Numbered from the stretch's first letter, positions 38,268 through 50,206 are shown. The stretch: 64,000 bases of DNA from Pseudorhodoferax sp. Leaf274 (GCF_001422445.1 NZ_LMNA01000001.1:914735-978734), one strand, 5' to 3'. Notes: generated by a model not told the origin, from the letters alone. Program-made: numbers and translations.

Positions 38268-39016
38268 GCGTGCTGCTCCTCGCCGAGGTAGGCCGTGCGG
38301 ACCTGCGGGTCGTTGCGGATGGTGTCCGGCGTGCCGCTGGCGATCACCGCGCCGTTGACCATGACCGTGATGCGCTCGGCGATGCGGAACACCGCATCCA
38401 TGTCGTGCTCCACGAGCAGGATGGCGTGCGCGGGCTTGAGACGCTCCAGCAGCGCCAGCATGCGCTCGGTCTCCTCGGCGCCCATGCCGGCCAGCGGCTC
38501 GTCGAGCAGCAGCACGCGCGGTCGGGTGGCCAGGCACATCGCCACTTCCAGCTGGCGCTTTGCGCCGTGGCTCAGCGTGCCGGCGGTGCGCGTGGCCAGC
38601 GCCACGAGGCCCGTGGCTTCCAGCGCCTTGTCGGCCGCGCCGCTGCTGCTGGCGCAGCCGCGGGCCGACTGCCACAGCGCCCAGGGCCGTGGCGTGGCGG
38701 CCTGCGCCGCCAGGCGGCAGTTCTCGTGCACCGTGAACTCCGGGAAGATCGTGGTGCGCTGGTAGCTGCGGCCCACGCCCGACAGCGCGCGGCGCGCCTG
38801 TGGCTTGGCGGTGATGTCTTCGCCGTCCAGTGTGATGCGGCCCTCGGAGGCGGCGATCTCGCCCGACAGCATGTTGATCAGCGTGGACTTGCCCGCGCCA
38901 TTGGTGCCGATCACTGCATGCACCTCGCCCACGTGCAGGTCCAGCGTGACGGCGTTCACGGCCACCAGTCCGCCGAAGCGGCGCGTGAGGCCTTCGACCT
39001 GCATCAGCGCGTTCAT
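38264..39016 (-). CDS. branched-chain/aromatic-acid ABC importer ATPase (LivG type)
   Basis: This 250-residue ATPase has Walker A GTNGAGKST, signature LSHGAKRQLEVAM and Walker B LLLDEPLAGM, followed by VEHDMD. The LSHG signature is the normal LivG variant. It overlaps livM by 4 bases and livF by 4 bases. Its context within the benzoate cluster is as for the LivF-type subunit. Confidence 0.93.
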   Translation of the reverse strand: MNALMQVEGLTRRFGGLVAVNAVTLDLHVGEVHAVIGTNGAGKSTLINMLSGEIAASEGRITLDGEDITAKPQARRALSGVGRSYQRTTIFPEFTVHENCRLAAQAATPRPWALWQSARGCASSSGAADKALEATGLVALATRTAGTLSHGAKRQLEVAMCLATRPRVLLLDEPLAGMGAEETERMLALLERLKPAHAILLVEHDMDAVFRIAERITVMVNGAVIASGTPDTIRNDPQVRTAYLGEEQHA

Positions 39017-39999
39017 GGCTTGCGTCCTTTCACGAGGCCGACCAACCCCTTGGGCAGCAGCGCCACAAAGCCGATGATGGCCAGCCCCAGCGTCAGCTGC
39101 CAGTGGTCGGCCAGCGGCCCCACCAGCGCCTGCGTGCCCAGCAGTTCCTTGAGCAGCGTGAAGGCCACCGCCCCCAGCACCGCGCCGCGCAGGTGGCCGA
39201 TGCCGCCCAGGATCACCATGAGCAGCACCTCGCCCGAGATGTGCCAGGACAGCATCTCCGGGTTGACCACGCCGTCGCGCGCTGCCACCAGGAAGCCTGC
39301 CAGCCCTGCCAGCGCGCCGGCCAGCACGAAGGCCGCGAGCTTGTAGCCGTAGGTCGGAAAGCCCGCCGCACGCATGCGCTGCTCGTTCACGCGGATGCCG
39401 GCCAGCGCAGCGCCGAAGCGCGAGCGGCGGACCACGGCCAGCAGGCCGTAGGTGAACACCAGCGCCGCCAGCACCACGTAGAACAGCACGGTGCGGTTCT
39501 CCATGTCGAGCGCGCCCGCGGCGGGCCGCACGTAGAGGTAGATGCCGTCGCTGCCGCCGCCGATGGGCGTGTCGTGGAACACGAAGTACGCCATCTGCGC
39601 GAAGGCCAGCGTCACCATGATGAAGTACACGCCGCGCGTGCGCAGGCTCAAGAGGCCGACCGCCAGCGCATACAGCGCCGCGCCACCCATCGCGAGGAAC
39701 AGCAGCCAGAACAGGTTGCCGCCCCCATCGCCCGAGCCCAGCACGGTGGCATAGGCGCCGATGCCGTAGTAGGCCGCGTGGCCCAGGCTGACCAGGCCGG
39801 TCATGCCGACCAGCAACTGCAGGCTCAGCGCGAAGATCGCCAGCACCATGACCTTGACCATGAGGTCGGCCAGGTAGCCGCCCAGCAGCGGCCCGGCGAT
39901 GCCCAGCGCGACCGCCACGGCCAGCGGCAGCCACAGGCCGTCGAAGGGGCGCGGGGTGGAGGATGGCGTGGTCGGCATGGCAAGCGTGGTCGTGTTCAT
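39013..39999 (-). CDS. branched-chain/aromatic-acid ABC importer permease (LivM type)
   Basis: This 328-residue permease has eight to ten helices. The LivM marks are GLVSLGHAAYYGIGAY and the coupling region IRVNEQRMRAAGFPTYGYKLAAF. It overlaps livH by 4 bases at its start. It forms the channel with the LivH-type partner. Confidence 0.93.
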   Translation of the reverse strand: MNTTTLAMPTTPSSTPRPFDGLWLPLAVAVALGIAGPLLGGYLADLMVKVMVLAIFALSLQLLVGMTGLVSLGHAAYYGIGAYATVLGSGDGGGNLFWLLFLAMGGAALYALAVGLLSLRTRGVYFIMVTLAFAQMAYFVFHDTPIGGGSDGIYLYVRPAAGALDMENRTVLFYVVLAALVFTYGLLAVVRRSRFGAALAGIRVNEQRMRAAGFPTYGYKLAAFVLAGALAGLAGFLVAARDGVVNPEMLSWHISGEVLLMVILGGIGHLRGAVLGAVAFTLLKELLGTQALVGPLADHWQLTLGLAIIGFVALLPKGLVGLVKGRKP

Positions 40000-40877
40000 G
40001 CGCGCCGCCCCATCAGCCCCTCGGGCCGCCAGATGAGCACGATGGCCATCAGCACGTAGATGCCGATGCCCGCGAGTTCGGCGAACAAGACCTTGCCGAA
40101 GGTGTCGACGAAGCCCACCAGCAGCGAGGCCACGAGTGCGCCCGTGATCGATCCGATGCCGCCGATCACCACCACCACGAAGCACACGATCAGCACGCTG
40201 GCGCCCATGTTGGGATAGACCGACGCCATGGGCGCGGCGATCATGCCGGCCAGTGCCGCCAGCGCCACGCCGGCCGCGAACACGGTGCGGTACAGCCGCC
40301 GGATGTCGATGCCCAGGCCGCGCACCATGTCGCGGTCGCTCGCGCCGGCGCGCACCATCATGCCCAGCCGCGTGCGGTTGACCACGAAGTACAGCCCGAC
40401 CGCCAGCACGATGCACGCGGCCGATGCGAACAGCCGGTACCACGGATACTGCATGATGCCGCCCAGGCCGAAGCTGCCGGCCAGCCAGTCGGGCACCGGC
40501 ACGCCATGCACGTCGTTGCCCACCAGCATGGAACGCAACTCCTCGAACACGAGGATCAGGCCGTAGGTCATCAGCACCTGCTGCAGGTGCTCGCGCTGGT
40601 ACAGGTAGCTGAAGAACACCCACTCCAGCACGTAGCCGAAGATCGCGGCCAGCACCATGCCGCACACCAGCATCGGCAGGAAGTGGCCGCCGAACAGCGG
40701 CGACAGCGCGAACGCCATGTAGGCGCCGATCATGTAGAAGCTGCCATGCGCCAGGTTGATCACGCCCATGATCCCGAAGATCAGCGTGAGCCCCGACGCC
40801 AGCAGGAACAGCAGCAGCCCGTATTGCACGGCATTGAGGCACTGCACGAGAAAGGTGGCAAGGTCCACGGCGGTCAT
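39996..40877 (-). CDS. branched-chain/aromatic-acid ABC importer permease (LivH type)
   Basis: This 293-residue permease has the start LATFLVQCLNAVQYGLLLFLLASG and the LivH block INLAHGSFYMIGAYMAF. Eight helices are apparent. It follows the binding protein gene by 56 bases and begins the overlapping membrane/ATPase block. Confidence 0.93.
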   Translation of the reverse strand: MTAVDLATFLVQCLNAVQYGLLLFLLASGLTLIFGIMGVINLAHGSFYMIGAYMAFALSPLFGGHFLPMLVCGMVLAAIFGYVLEWVFFSYLYQREHLQQVLMTYGLILVFEELRSMLVGNDVHGVPVPDWLAGSFGLGGIMQYPWYRLFASAACIVLAVGLYFVVNRTRLGMMVRAGASDRDMVRGLGIDIRRLYRTVFAAGVALAALAGMIAAPMASVYPNMGASVLIVCFVVVVIGGIGSITGALVASLLVGFVDTFGKVLFAELAGIGIYVLMAIVLIWRPEGLMGRRA

Positions 40878-40933
40878 CCCCGGCTAGACGGAAAGGGGCA
40901 GGGCGCGCGCAGCGCTCTGCACGGAGCGTGCGT

Positions 40934-42127
40934 TCAGTTCTTGCAGCCGCGCGCGGGATCGGACAGCGCCTTGGACGCGACCCCCACCACCTTGTTCTCC
41001 TTGCCGTCCACCTTGCGCAGGTAGATGTCCTGCACCGGGTTGTGCGACTTGGACATCGTGAACACGCCGCGCGGGCTGTCGAACTTCGCCTTCTCCACGG
41101 CGGCGGCGAACTCCGGCTTCTTGCCGACGTCGCCCTTCACGGCGTCCAGGCCCACGCGCAGGATCTGTGCGGCGTCGTAGCCCTGCACGCCGTACACGTC
41201 GGGCTGCAGCTTGAAGGCCTTGGCATATGCGGTGCGGAAGGCCTTGTCGCGCGGCGTGTCCAGCCCGTCTGCGTAGTGCAGCGTGGTCAGCAGGCCCTGG
41301 GCGGCGTCGCCCTGCGCGTCCAGCGTGCCGTCGGTCAGGAAGCCCGAGCCGTACAACGGCACCGTCTTGTGGAGTCCGGCGCCGGCGTAGTCCTTGACGA
41401 ACTTCACGGCGCCCCCGCCGGCGAAGAAGGCGAACACCGCATCGGGCTTGGCCGCCGCGATCTCGGTCAGCAGCGCCTGGAACTCCACGTTCGGGAACGG
41501 CAGCGTGAGCTGCTTGGTCACCTTGCCGCCTTCCTTCTCGAAGCCTTCCTTGAAGGCATTGGTCATCTCGTCGCCGGCCGCGTACTTCCAGCTGATGGTG
41601 ATCGCGGTCTTCTTCTTTTCCTGCCTGGCCGCCACCAGGCCCATGCCGTAGGACGACTGCCAGTTGGAGAACGAACTGCGGAAGATGTTGGGCGCGCACA
41701 TCGGCCCCGTCACCGCGTCGGAGCCCGCATTGGGCACGATCAGCAGCGTGTTGCTCTCCTTGGCCGCGCGCGCCATGGCCATGGCCACGCCCGAGTGCAC
41801 GGTGCCCACGATCACGTCGACCTTGTCGCGCTTGATGAGCTTGTTGACGTTCTCGGTGGCCTTGGCCGGATCGGATTCGTCGTCCACCTTGAAGTACTCG
41901 ATCTCGCGGCCGGCGATCTTGCCGCCCTGCTCGTCCACGTAAAGCCTGAAGCCGTTCTCGATCGCCACGCCCAGCGCGGTGAAGGTGCCGCTGTAGGGCA
42001 GCATCAGGCCGACCTTGAGCTTCTCGCCGGTCTGCGCGTGCGCGCCGCCGGCCAGGGCCAGGGTGGCGGCCAGCGCCCAGGTGCTGCCGCGGCGGATGCC
42101 GGTCGTGCGGGTCGTGGAAGAGGTCAT
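40934..42127 (-). CDS. ABC importer periplasmic binding protein (LivJ-like, likely aromatic acid)
   Basis: This 397-residue type I periplasmic binding protein has a signal peptide ending ALAGGAHAQ. The mature part begins LKVGLMLPYSGTFTALG. This form (GTVHSGVAMAMARAAKES, ITISWKYAAGDEM) resembles receptors of box or other aromatic clusters rather than true leucine receptors. It overlaps the hydrolase gene by 4 bases, tying uptake to benzoate activation in one transcript. Confidence 0.9.
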   Translation of the reverse strand: MTSSTTRTTGIRRGSTWALAATLALAGGAHAQTGEKLKVGLMLPYSGTFTALGVAIENGFRLYVDEQGGKIAGREIEYFKVDDESDPAKATENVNKLIKRDKVDVIVGTVHSGVAMAMARAAKESNTLLIVPNAGSDAVTGPMCAPNIFRSSFSNWQSSYGMGLVAARQEKKKTAITISWKYAAGDEMTNAFKEGFEKEGGKVTKQLTLPFPNVEFQALLTEIAAAKPDAVFAFFAGGGAVKFVKDYAGAGLHKTVPLYGSGFLTDGTLDAQGDAAQGLLTTLHYADGLDTPRDKAFRTAYAKAFKLQPDVYGVQGYDAAQILRVGLDAVKGDVGKKPEFAAAVEKAKFDSPRGVFTMSKSHNPVQDIYLRKVDGKENKVVGVASKALSDPARGCKN

Positions 42128-42924
42128 GCTTGTCTCCGGTTGTGAATGAATGCGCGCGCCGCCGCGATGACCTGCTCGGGCTGGTCGCGGTGCGGGGAAT
42201 GGCCGCAATGCGGCAGCTCCAGCAGTTCGGTGCCCGGCACGCCCTCGGCGATGCCGCGGATCTGGGCCAGGGTGCCGTAGACGTCGTCCAGCCCCTGGAT
42301 GGCCAGCACCTGGCAGCGGATGCCGGCCAGTGCGTCGGTGATGTTCCAGCGCCGAAAGCGCGGGTGCAGCCACGCGGCGTTCCAGCCGTGGAAGGCCGAA
42401 TCCGGGTCGTCGTGGTAGCGCGCCAGGCGCGCGCGCAGGTCGGTGTCGCGGTAGGCCACGCGGGCCTGCTCGATGCTGGCGATGCTCAGGTCCTCGACGA
42501 AGATGTGGGGCGCCAGCAGCACCAGGCCGGCCACGCGCACCGGCTGGTGCGCCGCGTGCAGCAGCGCGATGGAGCCGCCATCGCTGTGGCCGACCAGCCA
42601 GCACGGCCGGGTGATGTCCAGCGCGTCCAGCAAGGCGGGCAGCACCTCGTGCGCCTGGCGGTGCATGAAGTCCGGCTCCCAGTGCTCGCCGCGGGCGCGC
42701 GGCGTGGAGCGGCCGTAGCCCGGGCGCGAGAACACCAGGCCGCGTGCGCCCACGGCGGCGCACAGCCGCGCGGGGAAGTCCTTCCACATCGCCACCGAGC
42801 CCAGACCCTCGTGCAGGAACACGAGCAGCGGGGCCTTGCGCGCGTCGAGCGCGTCTGCGCCCAGCCACTGGTATTCGATGGACACGCGGCGCGCGCCCCA
42901 TTCCAGGTCGGCGAAGGCGCTCAC
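42124..42924 (-). CDS. alpha/beta hydrolase of the benzoate cluster
   Basis: This 266-residue hydrolase has the nucleophile elbow GHSDGGSIALL (Ser), an oxyanion segment FLHEGLGSVAMWKDFP, and the catalytic His in PHCGHSPHRDQP. A GTG start overlaps the ligase stop (GTGA). Such hydrolases often accompany bclA in box clusters. A role in rescuing stalled CoA thioesters or cleaving aromatic esters is possible; nothing in the sequence fixes the substrate. Confidence 0.85.
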   Translation of the reverse strand: MSAFADLEWGARRVSIEYQWLGADALDARKAPLLVFLHEGLGSVAMWKDFPARLCAAVGARGLVFSRPGYGRSTPRARGEHWEPDFMHRQAHEVLPALLDALDITRPCWLVGHSDGGSIALLHAAHQPVRVAGLVLLAPHIFVEDLSIASIEQARVAYRDTDLRARLARYHDDPDSAFHGWNAAWLHPRFRRWNITDALAGIRCQVLAIQGLDDVYGTLAQIRGIAEGVPGTELLELPHCGHSPHRDQPEQVIAAARAFIHNRRQA

Positions 42925-44489
42925 GCCTGGCCTTCGCGTTCGCGCAGGCGAAAGCGCTGGATCTTGCCGGTGGCGGTCTTGGGCAACTCGCCGATGAACT
43001 CGATCTGGCGCGGGTACTTGTAGGCGGCCAGCTTCTGCTTGACGAAGGCCTTCAGCGCCGCCTCGTCGGCCTGCTGGCCTTCCTTGAGCACCACGAAGGC
43101 CTTGGTCTTGGTCAGGCCCTCGGCATCCGGCGTGCCGATCACGGCGGCCTCCAGCACGGCGGGGTGCTGCATCAGCGTGGCCTCGACCTCGAACGGCGAG
43201 ACGTAGATGCCGCTGACCTTGAGCATGTCGTCGCTGCGGCCTGCGTAGGTGTAGTAGCCCTCGGCATCGCGCACGTACTTGTCGCCGCTCTTGGTCCAGC
43301 CGCCCTGGAAGGTCTCGCGCGTCTTGTCGCGGTTGCCCCAGTACATCAGCGCGGCGCTCGGCCCGCGGATGTAGAGCTCGCCGACCTCGCCGTCGGCCAC
43401 CGGCCCGCCATCCTCGCCGCGCAGCGCGATCTCGTAGCCTTCCACGGGCTTGCCGGTGCTGCCGTAGCGCACGTCGTCGGGCCGGTTGGACAGGAACACG
43501 TGCAGCATCTCGGTCGAGCCGATGCCGTCCACGATGTCGCAGCCGAAGTGCGCCTTGAAGCGCTGCGCGATCTCCGCCGGCAGCGCCTCCCCGGCCGACG
43601 AGCACATGCGCAGCGCCACGTCCGCGCGCGCGGGCAGCCGGGGCGAGGCCAGCATGCCCGCGAAGCCCGTGGGCGCGCCGAAGAACACCGTGGGCTTGCA
43701 TTGCAGCTGCGTCCAGCGCTGGAACACCGCGTCGGGCGTGGGCCGCTCGGCCATCAGCACCACGCAGGCACCGACCGACAGCGGAAACGTCAGTGCATTG
43801 CCCAGGCCATAGGCGAAGTACAGCTTGGCGGCGGAAAAACAGACATCGCGCTCGGTCAGCGCCAGCACCGCCTTGCCGTAGAGCTCGGCCGTCCACCACA
43901 GGCTGCGCTGCGTGTGCACCGTGCCCTTGGGCTTGCCCGTGGAGCCCGAGGAGTACAGCCAGAAGCCGGGCTCGTCGCCGGTGGTGGGGGCCGGTGCCGC
44001 TGCCGGCGTGGCGGCCGCCAGCGCCGCCTCGAAGTCCAGCGCACCGGCGGGCAAGGGCCCCGTGGGCTGCGAGACGATCGTGCTGCGCACCTCGTGCGCG
44101 CAGTCCTTGCACCCGGCCATCGCGGCCTGCACCGTGGGCAGCAGCGCGCCCGAGACCAGCACGGCCTGCGCGCGGCTGTGGGTGAGCATGTAGGCGTAGT
44201 CGGCCACGGTCAGCAGCGTGTTCACCGCCACCGGCACGATGCCCGCGTACAGGCAGCCCAGGAAGCTCACCGGCCAATCGTGCGAGTCCAGCATCAGCAG
44301 CAGCACGCGCTCTTCGCGGCGCACGCCGGCCGCCAGCAGCGCCCCTGCGAGGCGCCGGGCGCGCTGCTCCAGCGCGCCATAGCTCAGCGGGCCGCGGTCG
44401 TCGATATAGGCCGTGCGGTCGGCGCGCTGGCGGTGCAGCGCGAACAGGTGTCCGGCGAAGTTGAACGGGCCGTCGGGGGATGTGGGCAT
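42921..44489 (-). CDS. benzoate-CoA ligase
   Basis: This 522-residue ANL-family ligase converts benzoate, ATP and CoA to benzoyl-CoA, the substrate of BoxAB. It has YSSGSTGKPKGTVHT (P-loop), DGIGSTEMLHVFLSNRP (the benzoate-CoA ligase STEMLH signature) and the catalytic Lys at ELPKTATGKIQRFRL. It starts the leftward operon that continues with the hydrolase and importer. It is divergent from boxR across a TGCA-rich region. Equivalent genes are named bclA or badA elsewhere. Confidence 0.94.
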   Translation of the reverse strand: MPTSPDGPFNFAGHLFALHRQRADRTAYIDDRGPLSYGALEQRARRLAGALLAAGVRREERVLLLMLDSHDWPVSFLGCLYAGIVPVAVNTLLTVADYAYMLTHSRAQAVLVSGALLPTVQAAMAGCKDCAHEVRSTIVSQPTGPLPAGALDFEAALAAATPAAAPAPTTGDEPGFWLYSSGSTGKPKGTVHTQRSLWWTAELYGKAVLALTERDVCFSAAKLYFAYGLGNALTFPLSVGACVVLMAERPTPDAVFQRWTQLQCKPTVFFGAPTGFAGMLASPRLPARADVALRMCSSAGEALPAEIAQRFKAHFGCDIVDGIGSTEMLHVFLSNRPDDVRYGSTGKPVEGYEIALRGEDGGPVADGEVGELYIRGPSAALMYWGNRDKTRETFQGGWTKSGDKYVRDAEGYYTYAGRSDDMLKVSGIYVSPFEVEATLMQHPAVLEAAVIGTPDAEGLTKTKAFVVLKEGQQADEAALKAFVKQKLAAYKYPRQIEFIGELPKTATGKIQRFRLREREGQA

Positions 44490-44574
44490 GCGCGTCTCCG
44501 TCTGTTCTGTGCGGCCCGGATGCCGGCGCGTGCGGCGCCGCGGCTTCCCGGCCCATCGTGGGGGTCCCGTGTGG

Positions 44575-44662
44575 TGCACTTGCCTGCCGCACATGACATG
44601 CAATATCGTGCTTGTGGCGGCACGATAGGTTTGCAGGTGATGCGTGTCAAGCAATATAGTGC
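44575..44662. promoter_or_regulatory. BoxR-type operator region between the ligase gene and boxR
   Basis: GCAATAT-C-GTGC (44600-44611) is repeated as GCAATAT-A-GTGC (44651-44662), 51 bp apart. TGCA tetramers occur at four points. The second copy covers a boxR -10 (TATAGT, 44655-44660) with -35 TTGCAG (44631-44636). The first copy covers the probable leftward -10. TGCA repeats are the known targets of the BzdR/BoxR family, so benzoyl-CoA-relieved repression of both directions is likely. Confidence 0.6.
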
Positions 44663-44690
44663 ACGTTTGGTGTTTACCCTAGGAACGACA

Positions 44691-45647
44691 ATGCCTGGCA
44701 GTCACGAAAGGGCGAAGGCCATGAACAAGCGGGAGGGGCGCGGCGTGGAGGCGGATGCGCCGGCGCAGGTGCAGGAACAGGGCGACGAGCCGCGCGATGC
44801 CTTGCTGGCCGCGCTGGGCGACCGTGTGCGCAGCCTGCGCGCGCGGCGCGGCCTCACGCGCAAGGCCGTGGCGCAGGCAGCCGAGGTGTCCGAGCGGCAT
44901 CTGGCCAACCTGGAATACGGCATCGGCAATGCGTCCATCCTGGTGCTGCAGCAGGTGGCCGGTGCATTGCAGTGCTCGCTGGCCGAGATGCTGGGCGACG
45001 TGACGACCAGCTCGCCCGAATGGCTGCTGATCCGCGAGCTGCTGGAGAACCGCTCCGAGGCCGACCTGCGCCGCGTGCGCCTGGCCGTTGGCGAGCTGCT
45101 GGGCACGGGCGCCACCGACCCGGGCCGCGGCCGGCGCATCGCGCTGATCGGCCTGCGCGGGGCGGGCAAGTCCACGCTGGGCCGCATGCTGGCCGATGCG
45201 CTGGACCTGCCCTTCATCGAGTTGAGCCGCGAGATCGAGAAGGTCGCCGGCTGCAGCGTGCGCGAGATCCACGACCTGTACGGCACCAACGCCTACCGCC
45301 GCTACGAGCGCCGCGCGCTCGAAGAGGCGGTGCAGATCTACAGCGAGGCCGTGATCGCCACGCCCGGCGGCATCGTCTCCGATCCGGCCACCTTCAACGA
45401 ACTGCTGGCGCACTGCACCACCGTGTGGCTGCAGGCATCGCCCGAGGAGCACATGGGCCGCGTGGCGGCGCAGGGCGACCTGCGGCCGATGGCGGCCAGC
45501 AAGGAAGCGATGGAGGACCTGCGCCGCATCCTGGACGGCCGGGCGGCCTTCTACTCCAAGGCCGACCTGCGGGTGGACACCAGCGCCAAGACCCTGCAGC
45601 AGGCCTTCGACCTGCTGCGTGCCAGCGTGCAGGCCGCGTTGGCCTGA
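44691..45647 (+). CDS. boxR: benzoyl-CoA-responsive regulator BoxR (HTH plus shikimate-kinase-like)
   Basis: This 318-residue protein fuses an XRE-type helix-turn-helix (about 38-105, RKAVAQAAEVSERHLANLEYG) to a shikimate-kinase-like domain with P-loop GLRGAGKS (154-161). This is the architecture of BzdR and BoxR, which bind benzoyl-CoA in the kinase-like domain. The ATG at 44691 has an AGGA site; an ATG at 44721 would remove ten residues of the unstructured N-terminus. It heads the catabolic genes boxCBA. Confidence 0.93.
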   Translation: MPGSHERAKAMNKREGRGVEADAPAQVQEQGDEPRDALLAALGDRVRSLRARRGLTRKAVAQAAEVSERHLANLEYGIGNASILVLQQVAGALQCSLAEMLGDVTTSSPEWLLIRELLENRSEADLRRVRLAVGELLGTGATDPGRGRRIALIGLRGAGKSTLGRMLADALDLPFIELSREIEKVAGCSVREIHDLYGTNAYRRYERRALEEAVQIYSEAVIATPGGIVSDPATFNELLAHCTTVWLQASPEEHMGRVAAQGDLRPMAASKEAMEDLRRILDGRAAFYSKADLRVDTSAKTLQQAFDLLRASVQAALA

Positions 45648-45720
45648 GCGTCCTGCCGTCCTCCAGGGCGGCGATCCTGCTTGCACAAAAAAACATGTCC
45701 AAGCCTTGACGCGTGCAGTG

Positions 45721-45771
45721 ACATGCATAATGATGCATGTACTGATGTTTGATGGATGCAGTATTTTGCAT
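45721..45771 (+). promoter_or_regulatory. tandem TGCAT palindromes upstream of boxC
   Basis: ACATGCAT-AATG-ATGCATGT (45721-45740) is a perfect 8-bp inverted repeat. ATGCA-N6-TGCAT (45756-45771) is a second. A TTGACG -35-like hexamer lies at 45706-45711 and CATAAT at 45726-45731 overlaps the first palindrome, though the 14-bp spacing is short. These are probable BoxR operators controlling boxCBA. Confidence 0.6.
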
Positions 45772-45791
45772 TCACCTCCCTTGGAGACAGC

Positions 45792-47468
<1,677 letters not shown>

Positions 47469-47496
47469 GCGTCAAAGCAGCGCCAAGGAGACCCCC

Positions 47497-48924
47497 ATGA
47501 GCACGATCAACTACAGCGAGAAGATCCCCAACAACGTCAACCTGGGCGAAGACCGCACGCTGCAGCGCGCGCTGGAAGGCTGGCAGCCCAACTTCATCAA
47601 CTGGTGGGACGACGTGGGCCCGGACGGCTCCACCAACTACGACGTCTACCTGCGCACCGCGGTCAGCGTGGACCCGCAGGGCTGGGCGCAGTTCGGCCAC
47701 GTGAAGATGCGCGACTACCGCTGGGGCATCTTCCTGAACCCCGGCGATGCCGAGCGCAAGATCCACTTCGGCGACAGCCTGGGCGAGAAGGCCTGGCAGG
47801 ACGTGCCCGGCGAGCACCGCGCCAACCTGCGCCGCATCATCGTCACGCAGGGCGACACCGAGCCCGCGAGCGTGGAGCAGCAGCGCCACCTGGGCCTCAC
47901 CGCGCCCAGCATGTACGACCTGCGCAACCTGTTCCAGATCAACGTGGAAGAGGGACGCCACCTGTGGGCCATGGTCTACCTGCTGCACAAGCACTTCGGC
48001 CGCGACGGGCGCGAGGAGGCCGAAGCGCTGCTGCAGCGCACTTCGGGCGACGTGGACAACCCGCGCATCCTGGGCGCGTTCAACGAGAAGACGCCGGACT
48101 GGCTGGCCTTCTTCATGTTCACCTACTTCACCGACCGCGACGGCAAGTTCCAGCTGTCGGCGCTGGCCGAGAGCGCCTTCGATCCGCTGGCGCGCACCAC
48201 CAAGTTCATGCTGACCGAGGAAGCCCACCACATGTTCGTGGGCGAGAGCGGCGTCTCGCGCGTGCTGTCGCGCACCGCGGCCGTCATGAACGAACTGAAG
48301 ACCGACGACGCGGCCACGATCCGCGCGGCCGGTGCCATCGACCTGGGCACCATCCAGCGCTACCTGAACTTCCACTACAGCGTGACCATCGACCTGTTCG
48401 GTGCCGACCAGTCGAGCAACGCGGCGATCTTCTACAGCTCGGGCCTCAAGGGCCGCTACGAGGAAGGCAAGCGCACCGACGACCACCAACTCAAGGGCCA
48501 GACCTACAAGGTGCTGGAGGTGCAGAACGGCCAGCTCGTCGAGAAGGAGGTGCCGATGCTGAACGCGCTCAACGAAGTGCTGCGCGATGACTTCATCAAG
48601 GACTCGGTCGCCGGTGTCGGCCGCTGGAACAAGGTGCTGGAGAAGGCCGGCATCCCCACGCGCCTGGTGGTGCCGCACAAGGCCTTCAACCGCCAGATCG
48701 GCGCGCTGGCCGGCATCAGGATGTCGCCCGACGGCCGCGTGGTCAGCGACAACGAATGGAACGCGAAGAAGGACGAATGGCTGCCCACGCCGGAAGACTT
48801 CGCGTTCGTCGCTTCGCTGATGGGCCGCGTGGTCGACCCCGGCAAATTCGCGGGCTGGATCGCGCCGCCGGTGATGGGCATCAACCGCCAGCCCGTCGAT
48901 TTCGAGTACGTCAGGTTTGGATGA
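47497..48924 (+). CDS. boxB: benzoyl-CoA 2,3-epoxidase oxygenase component
   Basis: This 475-residue di-iron oxygenase uses O2 to epoxidise benzoyl-CoA. Two ExxH iron ligand pairs are seen: E152/H155 (VEEGRH) and E242/H245 (TEEAHH), with E122 and D213 in the expected supporting positions, matching the Azoarcus ligand set by spacing. It starts 28 bases after boxC with an AAGGAG site. Confidence 0.96.
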   Translation: MSTINYSEKIPNNVNLGEDRTLQRALEGWQPNFINWWDDVGPDGSTNYDVYLRTAVSVDPQGWAQFGHVKMRDYRWGIFLNPGDAERKIHFGDSLGEKAWQDVPGEHRANLRRIIVTQGDTEPASVEQQRHLGLTAPSMYDLRNLFQINVEEGRHLWAMVYLLHKHFGRDGREEAEALLQRTSGDVDNPRILGAFNEKTPDWLAFFMFTYFTDRDGKFQLSALAESAFDPLARTTKFMLTEEAHHMFVGESGVSRVLSRTAAVMNELKTDDAATIRAAGAIDLGTIQRYLNFHYSVTIDLFGADQSSNAAIFYSSGLKGRYEEGKRTDDHQLKGQTYKVLEVQNGQLVEKEVPMLNALNEVLRDDFIKDSVAGVGRWNKVLEKAGIPTRLVVPHKAFNRQIGALAGIRMSPDGRVVSDNEWNAKKDEWLPTPEDFAFVASLMGRVVDPGKFAGWIAPPVMGINRQPVDFEYVRFG

Positions 48925-48928
48925 GGCC

Positions 48929-50206
48929 ATGGACATGGCCGTTGACGCTGCCGTCATCCAGCAGCACCTGATCGACCCCGAGATCTGCATCCGCTGCAAC
49001 ACCTGCGAGGCCACCTGCCCGGTCGGCGCGATCACGCACGACGACCGCAACTACGTGGTCAAGGCGGACGTCTGCAACGGCTGCATGGCCTGCATCTCGC
49101 CATGCCCCACGGGCTCGATCGACAACTGGCGCACCATGCCCAGGGTGCAGGCCTACCCGATCGAGGAGCAGCTGACCTGGGACGAACTGCCGCCCGAGCT
49201 CACGCCCGAGCAACTGGCTGCCGCGGGTGTGAACGGTGCCGCGGCCGCCGCGCCGGGGCAGAGCGGCCCGGAGCCCGCGGCCGACCCGGAACCCGGCAGC
49301 GTGCCCTTCAACTCCGCGCAGTACGGCGCCAGCATGCCCCCCTGGTCGGCCGCGCACGCCTACACCAACCTCTACAGCCCGAAGACGCCCACCACCGCCA
49401 CGGTGGCGGGCAACTTCAACTGCACCGAGGCTGGCTTCGACAGCGAGACCCACCACGTGGTGCTGGACTTCGGCGCCATGCCCTTCCCGCTGCTGGAGGG
49501 CCAGTCCGTCGGCATCGTGCCGCCCGGCCAGGACGCGCTGGGCCGGCCGCACCAGCCCCGCCAGTATTCGGTCGCAAGCCCGCGCAACGGCGAGCGGCCG
49601 GGCTACAACAACCTCTCGCTGACCGTCAAGCGCGTGACCGAGGACCACCAGGGCAACCCGGTGCGCGGCATCTGTTCCAACTACGTCTGCGACCTCAAGG
49701 TGGGCGACACGGTGCAGGTGGTGGGCCCGTTCGGCAGCAGCTTCCTGATGCCCAACCACCCGAGGTCGCACATCGTGATGGTCTGCACCGGCACGGGCAG
49801 CGCGCCCATGCGCGCGATGACCGAATGGCGGCGCAGGCTGCGCAACAGCGGCAAGTTCGAGGGCGGCAAGCTCATGCTGTTCTTCGGCGCGCGCACGCAG
49901 CAGGAACTGCCGTACTTCGGCCCGCTGCAGAACCTGCCCAAGGACTTCATCGACATCCACCTGGCCTTCTCGCGCACGCCCGGCCAGCCCAAGAAGTATG
50001 TGCAGGACCTGATGCGCGAGCGCGCCGCCGACCTGGCCGCGCTGCTGCAGGATGGCGCCAGCCACTTCTACGTGTGCGGCCTCAAGAGCATGGAGCAGGG
50101 CGTGGTGCTGGCGCTGCGCGACATCGCCACCGGCGCAGGGCAGGACTGGGAGGGCATCGCCGCAACCCTCAAGCGCGAGGGGCGGCTGCACCTGGAGACT
50201 TACTGA
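48929..50206 (+). CDS. boxA: benzoyl-CoA 2,3-epoxidase reductase component
   Basis: This 425-residue NADPH-dependent reductase feeds electrons to BoxB. Two [4Fe-4S] sites occur at C20/C23/C26/C30 and C49/C52/C55/C59. A flexible Ala/Pro linker (about 85-130) leads to the ferredoxin-NADP reductase module with RQYSVAS (FAD) and [12 protein letters not shown] (NADPH). The ATG at 48929 follows the boxB stop by 4 bases. Confidence 0.95.
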   Translation: MDMAVDAAVIQQHLIDPEICIRCNTCEATCPVGAITHDDRNYVVKADVCNGCMACISPCPTGSIDNWRTMPRVQAYPIEEQLTWDELPPELTPEQLAAAGVNGAAAAAPGQSGPEPAADPEPGSVPFNSAQYGASMPPWSAAHAYTNLYSPKTPTTATVAGNFNCTEAGFDSETHHVVLDFGAMPFPLLEGQSVGIVPPGQDALGRPHQPRQYSVASPRNGERPGYNNLSLTVKRVTEDHQGNPVRGICSNYVCDLKVGDTVQVVGPFGSSFLMPNHPRSHIVMVCTGTGSAPMRAMTEWRRRLRNSGKFEGGKLMLFFGARTQQELPYFGPLQNLPKDFIDIHLAFSRTPGQPKKYVQDLMRERAADLAALLQDGASHFYVCGLKSMEQGVVLALRDIATGAGQDWEGIAATLKREGRLHLETY

